Made by a program: the position numbers and the translations under genes. A stretch of DNA of 14,513 bases, from contig JALSIF010000205.1 in the NCBI GenBank assembly GCA_026981635.1, forward strand, positions 1 through 14,513, written 5' to 3'. This DNA comes from a bacterium (GTDB taxonomy: Bacteria > 4484-113 > JALSIF01). Shown here piece after piece: positions 7,441 to 14,512 of the stretch; position 1 is the first letter of the stretch; every line of letters begins with the position of its first letter. Below the pieces are notes generated by a model. The model made no database searches. It was not told where the DNA came from and saw only the letters and a list, made by a program, of their open reading frames with translations.

Positions 7441-8106
7441 ATGGATTTCACACTACCCAAGTGTCGTGTCTTTCTGGCTCTCCCCTTCTCCGACCAGTAC
7501 AAGAAGGGGCTGGTGAGGATTCAAAAGACCCTCACCCGCAAGTTCTCTGAGGTCCACTGGACGCCGGAGCCCAACTTCCACCTCACTCTGAGGTTCTTCG
7601 GCGAGCTCAGCGGGCCCCAGATAAAGCTGGTGCTGGAGAAGGTGGCTCCCATTGCTGCCCAGTGCGAGCCTTTTGAGTTCAGTGTGAGCCGGCTCAACTT
7701 CTTCGGCACTCCCCATCGGCCCAGGGTGCTCTTCATGGAGCCGGTGGAGCTTTCTGCGGGCTTTATCAAGCTGGCAGAATTGCTGGACGAGGTATTCCCC
7801 GACCCCCAGGGGAGAAAACTCACTCCCCATGTAACTCTGGCCCGCTTTAAGAAGCTGGAGCAGGTCAAGGTTTCCAGTGCACAGCAGTATGTGCGCATGT
7901 TGGGGGAGATTGAACAGGGGTATCAGAATGGTGAGCTTCCCGACTGGGCCGAGTTCGCTCCCCTAAGTGAGACCATTGAAGAGCTGGTTCTCTATGAGAC
8001 GGTGTGGGGCAAGAAGACGGTCCACTATGTTCCCTTCTACCGCTGGAAGCTGGGCGAGGAGGGAGTGGGGCAGGAGGTTGGCACCGAGGTAGCCATCGGT
8101 GCCTAG
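7441..8106 (+). CDS. thpR: RNA 2',3'-cyclic phosphodiesterase (2H family, formerly 2'-5' RNA ligase)
   Basis: The 221-residue protein has the two-lobed 2H phosphoesterase pattern. After RVFLALPF (9-16), the first catalytic motif is H47-L-T-L and the second is H130-V-T-L, with the family's LNFFGTPHRPRVLF segment (85-98) between them. ThpR enzymes open 2',3'-cyclic phosphates on RNA ends to 2'-phosphates and can ligate tRNA halves in the test tube; they are cytoplasmic. Length is slightly above the usual 180-200 because of a C-terminal extension. The ATG at 7441 is preferred because TATAAT ends ten bases upstream. TTG 7432 and GTG 7438 are in frame but would fall in or before the predicted transcript start. 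No Shine-Dalgarno site is present, so translation is probably leaderless. The gene is monocistronic and convergent with the next gene. Confidence 0.93.
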   Translation: MDFTLPKCRVFLALPFSDQYKKGLVRIQKTLTRKFSEVHWTPEPNFHLTLRFFGELSGPQIKLVLEKVAPIAAQCEPFEFSVSRLNFFGTPHRPRVLFMEPVELSAGFIKLAELLDEVFPDPQGRKLTPHVTLARFKKLEQVKVSSAQQYVRMLGEIEQGYQNGELPDWAEFAPLSETIEELVLYETVWGKKTVHYVPFYRWKLGEEGVGQEVGTEVAIGA

Positions 8107-8132
8107 CTGGGCAAGGGCGCAAGTTCCCCAGC
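8106..8132. terminator. Weak hairpin between convergent genes
   Basis: GCTGGG (8106-8111) can pair with CCCAGC (8127-8132) around a 15-base loop, in the 29-base gap between the stop codons of thpR and the gene on the other strand. There is no U-run on either side. It could slow polymerase from both directions, but a factor-independent terminator is not clearly shown. Confidence 0.25.
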
Positions 8133-8135
8133 CGC

Positions 8136-8996
8136 TCAGCTGCTGGTCTCCGTCTCCTCAGCCGGGGTTTCCCTGCTCACTCCGGCAAGCTCCAAGATCC
8201 TGTTGAAGACCGGGATCAGCTTGTCAAAGCGGTCAAAGACCCACTGGTCAAGCTTGTCCTGCTGGCACAGCCTCTCAAACCGCTCCACATCAATGGGGTA
8301 GAGTACGGCCACCTGGTCGGTTCCCTGCTCACCCAGATACTTCAGGGTCAGATCGGCGATGGCCTTCTCATACTCCTCAATGGAGATGGTGTTCTTCTCG
8401 ATCTGCCGCTGGATCTCTTCAATTTTCCTTCTCGCATCGTCATCACCAAACAGGCCGAGAAACTCCTGCAGGCGGGTGGGACGGTGGGCGCCGAGGAACT
8501 TGGAGAAGTTGGCCAGTTCGCGCTTGCGGGTGACCGGCGTTCGGGTCTGGAGGTTGGAGCGGAGCTGGACAAAGAAGCCTTTGCCCAGGCTGGTAATAAG
8601 CTCCCGCTCCTCACCGGAAAGAAGGTCACGGAAGGCGATCAGGAAGGGGATGGCCTCCTCCTTGGAGCCGATGAAAAGCTCCACCCTAAACTCATGCTGC
8701 TCAACTGACTTTGACTTGGGGCTGACCACGCTCAGGGCAAGCACCGGCTGGCCGTTGGCCCGGTCCTCAATGCCGGCAAGCTCGGGAGTAAAGCCCACCC
8801 ACACGCTGCGGTTAACGAAGCGGCCCATCTTTACCGGGCCTTGGAGTAAGGCAAGATCCTCTCCTAGGCGTTCCCTAAGCCCGGCATAGAGGCTTTCCTC
8901 AGCGAAGGCGGCGAGGCTTTTTAGCAATCGCTCAACCTCCTTGGAGCCGCGGTCAATCAGCTTGAAGAGTTTGTCGTATTCACTGATGACTGCCAT
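8136..8996 (-). CDS. Soluble protein of unknown function
   Basis: The ATG at 8996 (286 residues) is chosen because GGAGGAG lies just upstream at normal spacing; a TTG at 9011 would place the start inside that site. I do not recognise the family. There is no signal peptide and no membrane segment. The N-terminal 60 residues are helical and charged. The middle is mixed with strands (VWVGFTPEL, VLALSVVSP, HEFRVELFIG). Residues of about 180-225 form a likely coiled helix (ARRKIEEIQRQIEKN), and then come VAVLYPIDVERFERL and a helical end rich in Asp, Arg and Phe. The tail is acidic with Thr and Ser. It is the last gene of the minus-strand operon, 75 bases after the trypsin-like gene, and may be cotranscribed. 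A cytoplasmic partner of the upstream membrane and secreted proteins is possible but unproven. Confidence 0.8.
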   Translation of the reverse strand: MAVISEYDKLFKLIDRGSKEVERLLKSLAAFAEESLYAGLRERLGEDLALLQGPVKMGRFVNRSVWVGFTPELAGIEDRANGQPVLALSVVSPKSKSVEQHEFRVELFIGSKEEAIPFLIAFRDLLSGEERELITSLGKGFFVQLRSNLQTRTPVTRKRELANFSKFLGAHRPTRLQEFLGLFGDDDARRKIEEIQRQIEKNTISIEEYEKAIADLTLKYLGEQGTDQVAVLYPIDVERFERLCQQDKLDQWVFDRFDKLIPVFNRILELAGVSRETPAEETETSS

Positions 8997-9037
8997 CTCT
9001 TTCTCCTCCAAATGTGGGGGGTGGTGAATCGCTGGAC

Positions 9038-9072
9038 ACTTGGGCCCGCCATGTTAGCAACTTGGGCCCGCC
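9038..9072. repeat. 13-base direct repeat between two minus-strand genes
   Basis: ACTTGGGCCCGCC occurs exactly at 9038-9050 and again at 9060-9072, a period of 22 bases. The second copy touches the stop codon of the trypsin-like gene. The core GGGCCC is self-complementary, so the copies could also pair with each other in RNA. A two-copy regulator site or a small duplication are both possible. Confidence 0.55.
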
Positions 9073-10307
9073 TATCCGGCAGGTGGCTTAAAGGAGCCCA
9101 GGGTGGTGGCGATGAAGGCGGCCACCTGGGGGCTGGTCTCGGCGAACCAGGGGAAGGTAAAGATGAGCATGAACTTCTCACCACCCGCTGTCTGAGCAAA
9201 AGCCACCACCCGCTCATAAAACAGCCCCTCCCGGGCACGGCCACCCACCACCAGGATGAAGCTGGCATAAAGGCCGTCAAACTTGTCCCAGTCCATCTCC
9301 ACCCAGCCCCGTTCCCAGAGGAAGCGGGAGGCGTAGCCGCGAGCAAACTCGTCAAGCTCCAAAGGGGAGCGCACTACCTCCACCGCAACCTGGGGAAGGA
9401 GGGGACTCTGGGGCTCAAGCAACAAGTCACGCCAGGTCCGGCGGTAGGTGGTCTGATCGGTGCTGGTGAGTTGATGAAGGTCAGGACTCCAGGGAAGCAG
9501 ATAGCCTCCCCTGCCCTGGGCGGCCTGCCAGCTTAGCCCCCTGAGATCGGGAGGAGAAAGGGTGGGGAAGGCCTCCGACAGGGGGGGAAGAAGCTTTTGT
9601 GGGTCTGCCGGAGTTATGGGGGCCTTGATGCCTGCTACTCTGCCCTGACCGGAGAAGTGGGCCCTGAGGGCCTGGCGTAAAGCTGCCACCCCGCTGGCCC
9701 CGGCCACAAGCCCGGGGATGCCGCTTCTTACCATTCCCACCACCGTTCCGTCCTCAGCCAGCAGGGGAGCCCCGCTCATGCCGGGTTGGGAAGCAAGTTG
9801 GGCCGAGATGCCCTGGTCGTCAGTTTCCGTCAGGGTCCCCCGCATGGCCTTGTAGACCAGCTCCTCCCCGGCGAGCTCTGCCGAGAGCACCCACACCGGT
9901 GAGCCTTCCTCGGGGGGAAGGGCAGCGAGAGGAAGGGGTGGAGGCACAAAGCCTCCTACCGTCAGCAGGGCCACATCCTGGACGGGGTCCAGGTGGGCCA
10001 GACGGGCAGAGAGCTGGTCGGTGCTGGCGGGTGTGGAGGGGAGCACAACCGAAAGCTTTCCCGAACAGACCAGATGGGCGGCGGTGGCGACCACCCCGTC
10101 GGTGATCACAAAGCCGCTACCGGTCAGGGTCCGCGATCCATTCTGGCAGCGCACCACCACCACCGAGTCCAGGGCCTTGCCCAGCCAGGCGGGGGCGGCA
10201 AGGGGCGAAGCGGTCCAGCCGAGCACCATGGCCAGAAGAACAGACAGCAGTATGGCTAGGCGGTTTGCTCCCATGGTTGAGGTTAGGGTCTTGCTAAGAC
10301 GGTTCAT
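9072..10307 (-). CDS. Secreted trypsin-like serine protease with extra C-terminal domain
   Basis: From the ATG at 10307 (411 residues) the protein has a signal peptide whose hydrophobic core runs over about residues 17-30 and ends near ASPLAA. The ATG at 10274 would give a shorter, still plausible signal. The catalytic domain shows the chymotrypsin-fold triad: His78 in ATAAHLV, Asp101 in PVQDVALL and Ser168 in QPGMSGAPLL. GSGFVITDG (63-71) opens the fold. This matches bacterial S1-type trypsin-like peptidases acting outside the cytoplasm. Cys54 and Cys81 could form a disulfide. No PDZ domain follows. Instead residues of about 240-411 form a second domain ending in strands and helix (FMLIFTFPWF, TTLGSFKPP), which recalls PsbP- or DcrB-like folds; this is inference. 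The start overlaps the preceding gene by 14 bases, with GGGGGAG unusually close to the ATG, suggesting coupled translation. Confidence 0.85.
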   Translation of the reverse strand: MNRLSKTLTSTMGANRLAILLSVLLAMVLGWTASPLAAPAWLGKALDSVVVVRCQNGSRTLTGSGFVITDGVVATAAHLVCSGKLSVVLPSTPASTDQLSARLAHLDPVQDVALLTVGGFVPPPLPLAALPPEEGSPVWVLSAELAGEELVYKAMRGTLTETDDQGISAQLASQPGMSGAPLLAEDGTVVGMVRSGIPGLVAGASGVAALRQALRAHFSGQGRVAGIKAPITPADPQKLLPPLSEAFPTLSPPDLRGLSWQAAQGRGGYLLPWSPDLHQLTSTDQTTYRRTWRDLLLEPQSPLLPQVAVEVVRSPLELDEFARGYASRFLWERGWVEMDWDKFDGLYASFILVVGGRAREGLFYERVVAFAQTAGGEKFMLIFTFPWFAETSPQVAAFIATTLGSFKPPAG

Positions 10308-10854
10308 CTCCCCCCAGTCGTTCACCCAGCTCGCGGGCAATCTCCTCCACTGGCCAGGGAGGGGCGATAACCAGTCTTGCCCTGCCCTCCCCTTCTGCCG
10401 ATCGGAGGGGGGTAAAGCTTATCACCAAGCGCTGGCCACCCCCCGGAGCGGGGATAAGCTCAACCCGCTGGATCTGCTCAAAGCTCACCTCGGAGAGCTC
10501 TGCCAGGGGAAGACCGGCAACCCGTCCCCAGCTGGGGCTGGGCAGGTTTCCCTGCCGATCAGTAAAACGGAGCCGGTCACGGCCCAAACGCAGCACCAGA
10601 CCTCCGGCAAGCTCCCGGGCCAGCCGGCGAGCTACCAGGCGGGAGCGAACGAGAACCGTAACGGCAAAGGCAATGAACACTAGCTCCACCAGGGTCCAAC
10701 CGGTTTGGAGAGGGGCCTGGCCAAGCAACCTGCCCAGCAAGCGGAATAGGCTGAGCAGGGCAAGCAGGATTAGACCCACCTCAAGGAGCCGGGGCTGGCT
10801 GAGCTGTCTGGGATCAAAAGGGAAGGGGAACCTCCTCTCTGGCCAATCCGCCAC
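10294..10854 (-). CDS. Small membrane protein with possible PH-like domain
   Basis: The protein has 186 residues from the GTG at 10854. The frame is open further upstream, so the start is uncertain. Two hydrophobic segments (about 25-47 and 53-69) form a hairpin in the membrane. They are followed by a basic linker (RSRLVARRLAREL) and a cytoplasmic domain of alternating strands (LVLRLGRDRLRFTD, LSEVSFEQIQRVELI, RLVISFTPL, RARLVIAPP) closed by a helix. This arrangement looks like bacterial PH-type domains on membrane hairpins, but no diagnostic motif is present. It is the first gene of the minus-strand operon and divergent from the tat group across 72 bases. Coupling to the secreted protease suggests a role in membrane or envelope quality control; this is inference. 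Confidence 0.75.
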   Translation of the reverse strand: MADWPERRFPFPFDPRQLSQPRLLEVGLILLALLSLFRLLGRLLGQAPLQTGWTLVELVFIAFAVTVLVRSRLVARRLARELAGGLVLRLGRDRLRFTDRQGNLPSPSWGRVAGLPLAELSEVSFEQIQRVELIPAPGGGQRLVISFTPLRSAEGEGRARLVIAPPWPVEEIARELGERLGGDEPS

Positions 10855-10861
10855 CCCGCCA

Positions 10862-10867
10862 ATCCTA
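10862..10867 (-). promoter_or_regulatory. Possible -10 element of the minus-strand operon
   Basis: On the minus strand TAGGAT (four of six to TATAAT) ends seven bases before the GTG at 10854. The only -35-like hexamer, TTACAA at 10892-10887, lies 19 bases further up and matches the consensus poorly. It is the reverse of the -35 of the divergent promoter. Weak; supported mainly by position. Confidence 0.25.
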
Positions 10868-10886
10868 GCGGAGAAGGCGATGGCGG

Positions 10887-10915
10887 TTGTAATCCATATC
10901 GGCCAGGGGTAAAAT
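10887..10915 (+). promoter_or_regulatory. Sigma-70-type promoter of the tat gene group
   Basis: TTGTAA (10887-10892) and TAAAAT (10910-10915) are separated by exactly 17 bases, the best full promoter in the window. Predicted transcription begins around 10921-10923, only a few bases before the ATG at 10927, so the mRNA should be leaderless or nearly so. Confidence 0.7.
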
Positions 10916-10926
10916 AGAATTTGACT

Positions 10927-11754
10927 ATGGTCTTACCGGTTGCCAGCCCAGGAGGGGCGGGTGCGGTAGCCCAGCTTAGCCGGAGAAGCCTTCCCCGCAT
11001 CGGCCCCGAGCAGATTACTCTGCTGCGCTACAAGCTGGACCCGGGGGAGCTGGGGCTGCTAAAAAGCTCCACCCCGGGGAAGAGCCAGCTGGCGGTGGCC
11101 GCTCAGGAGCTGGGCAACCTGAGGGAGTTTGAACGCCGGGCCGCCATGCGCGGGGAGGTGGTGGTCCACAAACAGATCACCTTCAAGCGCTCGCTGGTTG
11201 ACGGGCAGACCGCGGTGGTGGCGGGGAGAACCGAGGTCTATTCCCGCCCCCCTCGGGAAGAGCCCCAGCCCCTCCAGAAACCAGGAGGTAGGGGGGAAAC
11301 CAGCTCCCCAAGCAACCCCTCCCGGGAAGAGGAGACCACCGGGAAGCAGGAACTGGGGCTGGACGAGGCGGCGGTGAGGGCCGACCTTGAACGCAGGCTT
11401 GAGCAGGTCTCCCAAGAGAAGGTACGACTGGAAAAGGAGATCCGGCAGCTTGAAGCCAAGGTGGAAGACGCCAGCCCATCGGGCGAGGGTGCCCCAGCCG
11501 ATCCTTCAGCTCCTGGTGGGCCAAGCCTTGAGCAGGCCCAAGCCCGCAGAGAAAAGCTCAGGCTGGAGCTCAAGCGTCAGCAGCTAAGGAGAGAGCTCGC
11601 CCGACTGGAGGCCATGCGTACTGCCCGACAGATTGAGGAGCTTACCCGTACGCTTACCAACGCCATTCTGGAAAACGCCCGTATCGGCCACAAATTGGGG
11701 CGGGCCTCACTGGTCTTTCACTCCCTGATTTCCTCGGGTGGGATTACCGCCTGA
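10927..11754 (+). CDS. Coiled-coil protein at the head of the tat operon; N-terminus possibly a degenerate SprA-like domain
   Basis: The ATG at 10927 gives 275 residues; the TTG at 10921 would add two. I recognise no family with confidence. Residues of about 50-100 (ELGNLREFERRAAMRGEVVV, then FKRSLVDGQTAVVAGRTEV) resemble in outline the SprA-related putative metalloprotease domain, where an HExxH helix is followed by a GPDG turn and an AVGGEV strand. Here the HExxH is absent, so any peptidase activity is unlikely. A Pro/Ser/Glu-rich linker (about 103-140) follows. Two helical stretches with heptad-like Leu, Glu and Arg (about 145-180 and 200-245) predict a coiled coil. There is no signal peptide or membrane segment. 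The downstream tatA/B-like gene begins 48 bases later. A role in Tat function or in handling a Tat substrate is only suggested by position. Confidence 0.75.
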   Translation: MVLPVASPGGAGAVAQLSRRSLPRIGPEQITLLRYKLDPGELGLLKSSTPGKSQLAVAAQELGNLREFERRAAMRGEVVVHKQITFKRSLVDGQTAVVAGRTEVYSRPPREEPQPLQKPGGRGETSSPSNPSREEETTGKQELGLDEAAVRADLERRLEQVSQEKVRLEKEIRQLEAKVEDASPSGEGAPADPSAPGGPSLEQAQARREKLRLELKRQQLRRELARLEAMRTARQIEELTRTLTNAILENARIGHKLGRASLVFHSLISSGGITA

Positions 11755-11802
11755 TCCCTCTTCAACCAGGTCACTAGCCGTTAGGGATAGACTTAGGTAG
11801 CT

Positions 11803-12216
11803 ATGTTTTCCCTCGGCGGCGGGGAACTGGTGGTCATCCTTCTGCTTATCCTCATTTTCTTTGGACCTGACGCATTTCCGGAGATCGCACGGCTCCTGGC
11901 AAGGGCCTACAAGATGCTCCTCAGAGCAGGGCAAGAGGTAAGCGAACTCATCAGAGAGGCGGGGGGCGAGGAACTGATGGAGGTGACCAGCCTGGGGCGC
12001 AGGGAGCTGCTCAACCTGGGGACTGGCGATCAGGCGGAAAAGGAAGGAGCGACCGCCCATTCGGGAGGGGAAGACTCCCTGCGGGAGCTGGATGACTATC
12101 TGCTGGAGAGTAGGAGTGCCTCCTCGGCCAATGAACCAGCTCCCCTCTCTCGCGGCCTGCCCGAGCACCTGGTCCCCGACGATTACCTGGGCAGGGAGGT
12201 GAGGGATGGAGGATAG
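11803..12216 (+). CDS. tatA/B: Twin-arginine translocase TatA/TatB-like subunit
   Basis: The 137-residue protein opens with the TatA/TatB signature: a short N-terminus, Glu8, a membrane helix (about 7-19), the hinge F20-G-P, then an amphipathic helix beginning PEIARLLARAYKMLL (26-40) and a charged tail. These proteins line or gate the Tat pore that exports folded proteins carrying twin-arginine signals. Glu8, the AspAla after FGP and the long tail lean towards TatB. Many organisms use one bifunctional subunit, though, and no second copy is visible here. Upstream a -10-like TAGACT (11788-11793) lies nine bases before the ATG and a poor AGG site within it, so the gene may also have its own transcript. 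The stop overlaps the tatC start by 11 bases. Confidence 0.9.
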   Translation: MFSLGGGELVVILLLILIFFGPDAFPEIARLLARAYKMLLRAGQEVSELIREAGGEELMEVTSLGRRELLNLGTGDQAEKEGATAHSGGEDSLRELDDYLLESRSASSANEPAPLSRGLPEHLVPDDYLGREVRDGG

Positions 12217-12940
12217 GGCGCTACCCCTGCGGGCTCACCTGATTGAGCTTCGCAACCGGATCTTCATCTCGGTGTTGGTGGTGCTGGTGGCGGGCATTCT
12301 GGGGTTCGTGTTTAGCGACTGGCTGATTGCGCTGCTCATGGCTCCCCTGCCGGAGGGGCTGAGCCTGGCGGTGTTTAGCGTGGTGGAGGGGTTCTTTGTC
12401 AAGCTAAAGCTCGGCTTCCTCTTTGGCTTCATCTTCTCAAGTCCGATCGTCTTCTGGATCCTCTGGGGGTTTGTGGCCCCGGGGCTCACCCCCAAGGAAC
12501 GTCGCGCCATCGGGCCGGTCCTGCCGGCGGTCTTCTTCCTCTTTGCCCTGGGGGCGCTGTTTACCTGGTGGGTGGTGCTGCCCAACGCCATCCCGGTCCT
12601 CTTGGGGTTTGCCAAGGAGTTTCAGCCGGTTCTTAGGGTGGACTGGTATGTGGGCTTTGCCAGCGGCATCATCGCAGCAGGCGGGCTGCTCTTTGAGATG
12701 CCCATCTTTCTGGTGGCGCTGAGGAAGCTCGGGCTGGTGGACGCTAGGCTGCTTGTTCGCTACTTTCGCCACGCGGTGGTGGTCATTGTCTTTGTGGTGG
12801 CGATCCTCTCCCCCACCCCAGACGCTATCAACCTCACTCTGCTTAGCCTTCCCGCCATCCTGCTCTACCTGGTAAGCATCCTCTTGGTGGCAAGGGTAAG
12901 GCCCATCTTTGAATCCCTTGAGGAAGAGGGGGAGGAGTAG
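12206..12940 (+). CDS. tatC: Sec-independent protein translocase TatC
   Basis: TatC is the multi-spanning receptor that recognises twin-arginine signal peptides and recruits TatA/TatB. The 244-residue protein is of normal length and shows six hydrophobic segments. Family marks are present: HLIELRNR (11-18, Glu14), VVEGFFVKLKLG (59-70), FSSPIVFW (77-84), VAPGLTPKERR (90-100, Glu98), LLFEMP (161-166, Glu164) and LSPTPDAI (201-208). The usual acidic residue in the last helix region (LYE-type motif) is Leu222 here (LLYLVSIL). The start is fixed by GGGAGGTGAGGG directly upstream at good spacing and overlaps the preceding gene by 11 bases, so the two are translationally coupled. The stop codon abuts that of the convergent hydrolase gene. 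Confidence 0.96.
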   Translation: MEDRALPLRAHLIELRNRIFISVLVVLVAGILGFVFSDWLIALLMAPLPEGLSLAVFSVVEGFFVKLKLGFLFGFIFSSPIVFWILWGFVAPGLTPKERRAIGPVLPAVFFLFALGALFTWWVVLPNAIPVLLGFAKEFQPVLRVDWYVGFASGIIAAGGLLFEMPIFLVALRKLGLVDARLLVRYFRHAVVVIVFVVAILSPTPDAINLTLLSLPAILLYLVSILLVARVRPIFESLEEEGEE

Positions 12941-14512
12941 CTAATCTCCCTCACCATAGACAATGCCTGGTACCCGGTCCACCGGTTCGCGGTAGCCCCA
13001 CTCATCGGTGAAGAAGCCCCGCGCCGCAACCTCCAGCTGACCATCCATCTCTCGCCAGAAGGTGAAGTCGGGATGGCCGTCCCAGCGCACCAGGCTAAGG
13101 GGGTCAAGCTGGAGCATCTCCCAGTAGATGGGGTCGGTAACCCCGATCACCAGGTGGCGGCTGGGCTGGTAGGGACCCTGCGGAATCAGCAGCAGATAGG
13201 CGGCCAGCTTTCCCCGCCTGAGGGCCCGGTCTGGTGGGACGGCGGGCGGATCCCCCTCCCTGAACTCAACTATCCCGCCGGAAAAGTCATCTCCGGGCAG
13301 TTCGCCCCTCAGCTTGAACTGGGCGTGGGTGAGGCGGTTTAGGCGGGCGACGAACCGACCGGCAAACTCCCTTCCTGGGGAAGAAAGCCCCCGAGCCACA
13401 AAGACCAGCGGGGAAAGCTCAAAGACGGCCCCGGCCGGGCCGAAGGTGCCCTCCCTCCCGGGGAGTGGGAACTCAACCTTCTCTATCTCTTCCCACCGCC
13501 CCGGCGCCGAGACGGGGCGGGATGGCTCCTGGGGGGAGTGGAGACGAACAAAGTCCTCCCGAGCGAAGATGGCCGGCTGAGGGAAGGGGCGGGGGCCGAT
13601 GGTCTGGCCGTCAATCTCCACTGCGATCGCTCCCCGCTTGGTGAGCAGGGGGCCGTCAATGGAGAGGGCGCCCACGTTGCTGGTCTGGATGCGCAGGCGA
13701 GTCCCCTCCAAGGTGAGCTTGGCCCAGAGGAAGAAGTCGCTCTCCTGGGGAGCAAGCAGTGTGAACCCATAGGCGGAGACGGGAAGGCCATAGGAGCGAA
13801 GCACCACCCGCTTGGGTGGCATCAGCCGGGGCGGGGCCTCAGAAAGGAAGGAGAAGATCTTGTCAAGCAGTTTAGGCAGGAAGTCGGCATGGCCTCCCCC
13901 CTCAACCACGATCAGGGTGGCATTGGCGCCCGACTCCCTCAGTACCTGATAGGCCTCCTCCGCCTGCTCCAGGGGAACCAGCGGGTCCCTGTCGCCGTGG
14001 AGGATGAGGATGGTGAGGTTGGAGAGGCTGCCCAGAAAGCTTGCCGGATTGCTGATGAAGGAGAGGCGTCGGGCGACCGGATCGTCCCAGCCGGGATCAA
14101 ACAGGATGGGAGCGGATATCACCACCAGGGCGGAGAAGAGGTCGGGGTTATGCTCGGCAAAGAGGTAGAGGGCCTCGCCCCCGCTGGATACCCCCAATCC
14201 CATTACCCGGGTCTGGTCAATGGGTAGAAGCCTCAGCAAGCGGTCAACGAGCTGCCTCACATCGCGGGAGGCAAAGCGGCGGTAGTTGGCCAGGCCGCGT
14301 CCGCTGGTACCCAGGCAGTAAAAGCCGCCTTGGCGGCAGCGGGCGATAAACTCCTCGCTCCTAAGCAGGCTCCACTCGTTGTCACCTAGGGGATGGAAGG
14401 TGACCAAGAGTGGGCGGCGGGGCATCTCCTCCATCGGCTCTGCGGGCGGGGTGTAGAGGACGTAGGGGACGAAGGCCCCGTCAAAGCTGGAGATGGTTGC
14501 TCCCCATAGCAC
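12941..14512 (-). CDS. Alpha/beta-hydrolase (esterase or peptidase-like) with long C-terminal region; 5' end beyond the window
   Basis: The frame is open to the right edge (523 visible residues). The GTG at 14512 is merely the first codon in the window and follows no ribosome site, so the true start probably lies outside. Residues 1-220 are an alpha/beta-hydrolase domain of the dienelactone hydrolase / PHB-depolymerase type. It has FHPLGDNEW (39-47, oxyanion-hole region), the nucleophile elbow G107-V-S109-S-G111, the acid in LHGDRDPLVP (Asp176) and the catalytic GGGHADF (His208). The substrate cannot be told: a soluble ester, polyester or short peptide are all possible. Residues of about 240-523 are beta-rich without a recognised motif (FTLLAPQESDFFLWAKLTL and LVFVARGL regions) and may be a binding or second structural domain. 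The protein visible here has no signal sequence, but the N-terminus is missing. It is convergent with tatC. Confidence 0.88.
   Translation of the reverse strand: MLWGATISSFDGAFVPYVLYTPPAEPMEEMPRRPLLVTFHPLGDNEWSLLRSEEFIARCRQGGFYCLGTSGRGLANYRRFASRDVRQLVDRLLRLLPIDQTRVMGLGVSSGGEALYLFAEHNPDLFSALVVISAPILFDPGWDDPVARRLSFISNPASFLGSLSNLTILILHGDRDPLVPLEQAEEAYQVLRESGANATLIVVEGGGHADFLPKLLDKIFSFLSEAPPRLMPPKRVVLRSYGLPVSAYGFTLLAPQESDFFLWAKLTLEGTRLRIQTSNVGALSIDGPLLTKRGAIAVEIDGQTIGPRPFPQPAIFAREDFVRLHSPQEPSRPVSAPGRWEEIEKVEFPLPGREGTFGPAGAVFELSPLVFVARGLSSPGREFAGRFVARLNRLTHAQFKLRGELPGDDFSGGIVEFREGDPPAVPPDRALRRGKLAAYLLLIPQGPYQPSRHLVIGVTDPIYWEMLQLDPLSLVRWDGHPDFTFWREMDGQLEVAARGFFTDEWGYREPVDRVPGIVYGEGD

Noticed and set aside
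8004-8708. Plus-strand open frame of 234 codons
   Set aside because: It overlaps the end of thpR and most of the minus-strand gene at 8136-8996. Its composition is that of a shadow frame in GC-rich DNA, and it has no family motif.
10021-10683. Plus-strand open frame of 220 codons
   Set aside because: It spans two minus-strand genes, one with a clear serine protease triad; composition is that of an antisense shadow.
13538-14227. Plus-strand open frame of 229 codons
   Set aside because: It lies wholly opposite the hydrolase gene, which has a complete catalytic triad; the opposite frame has no recognisable domain.
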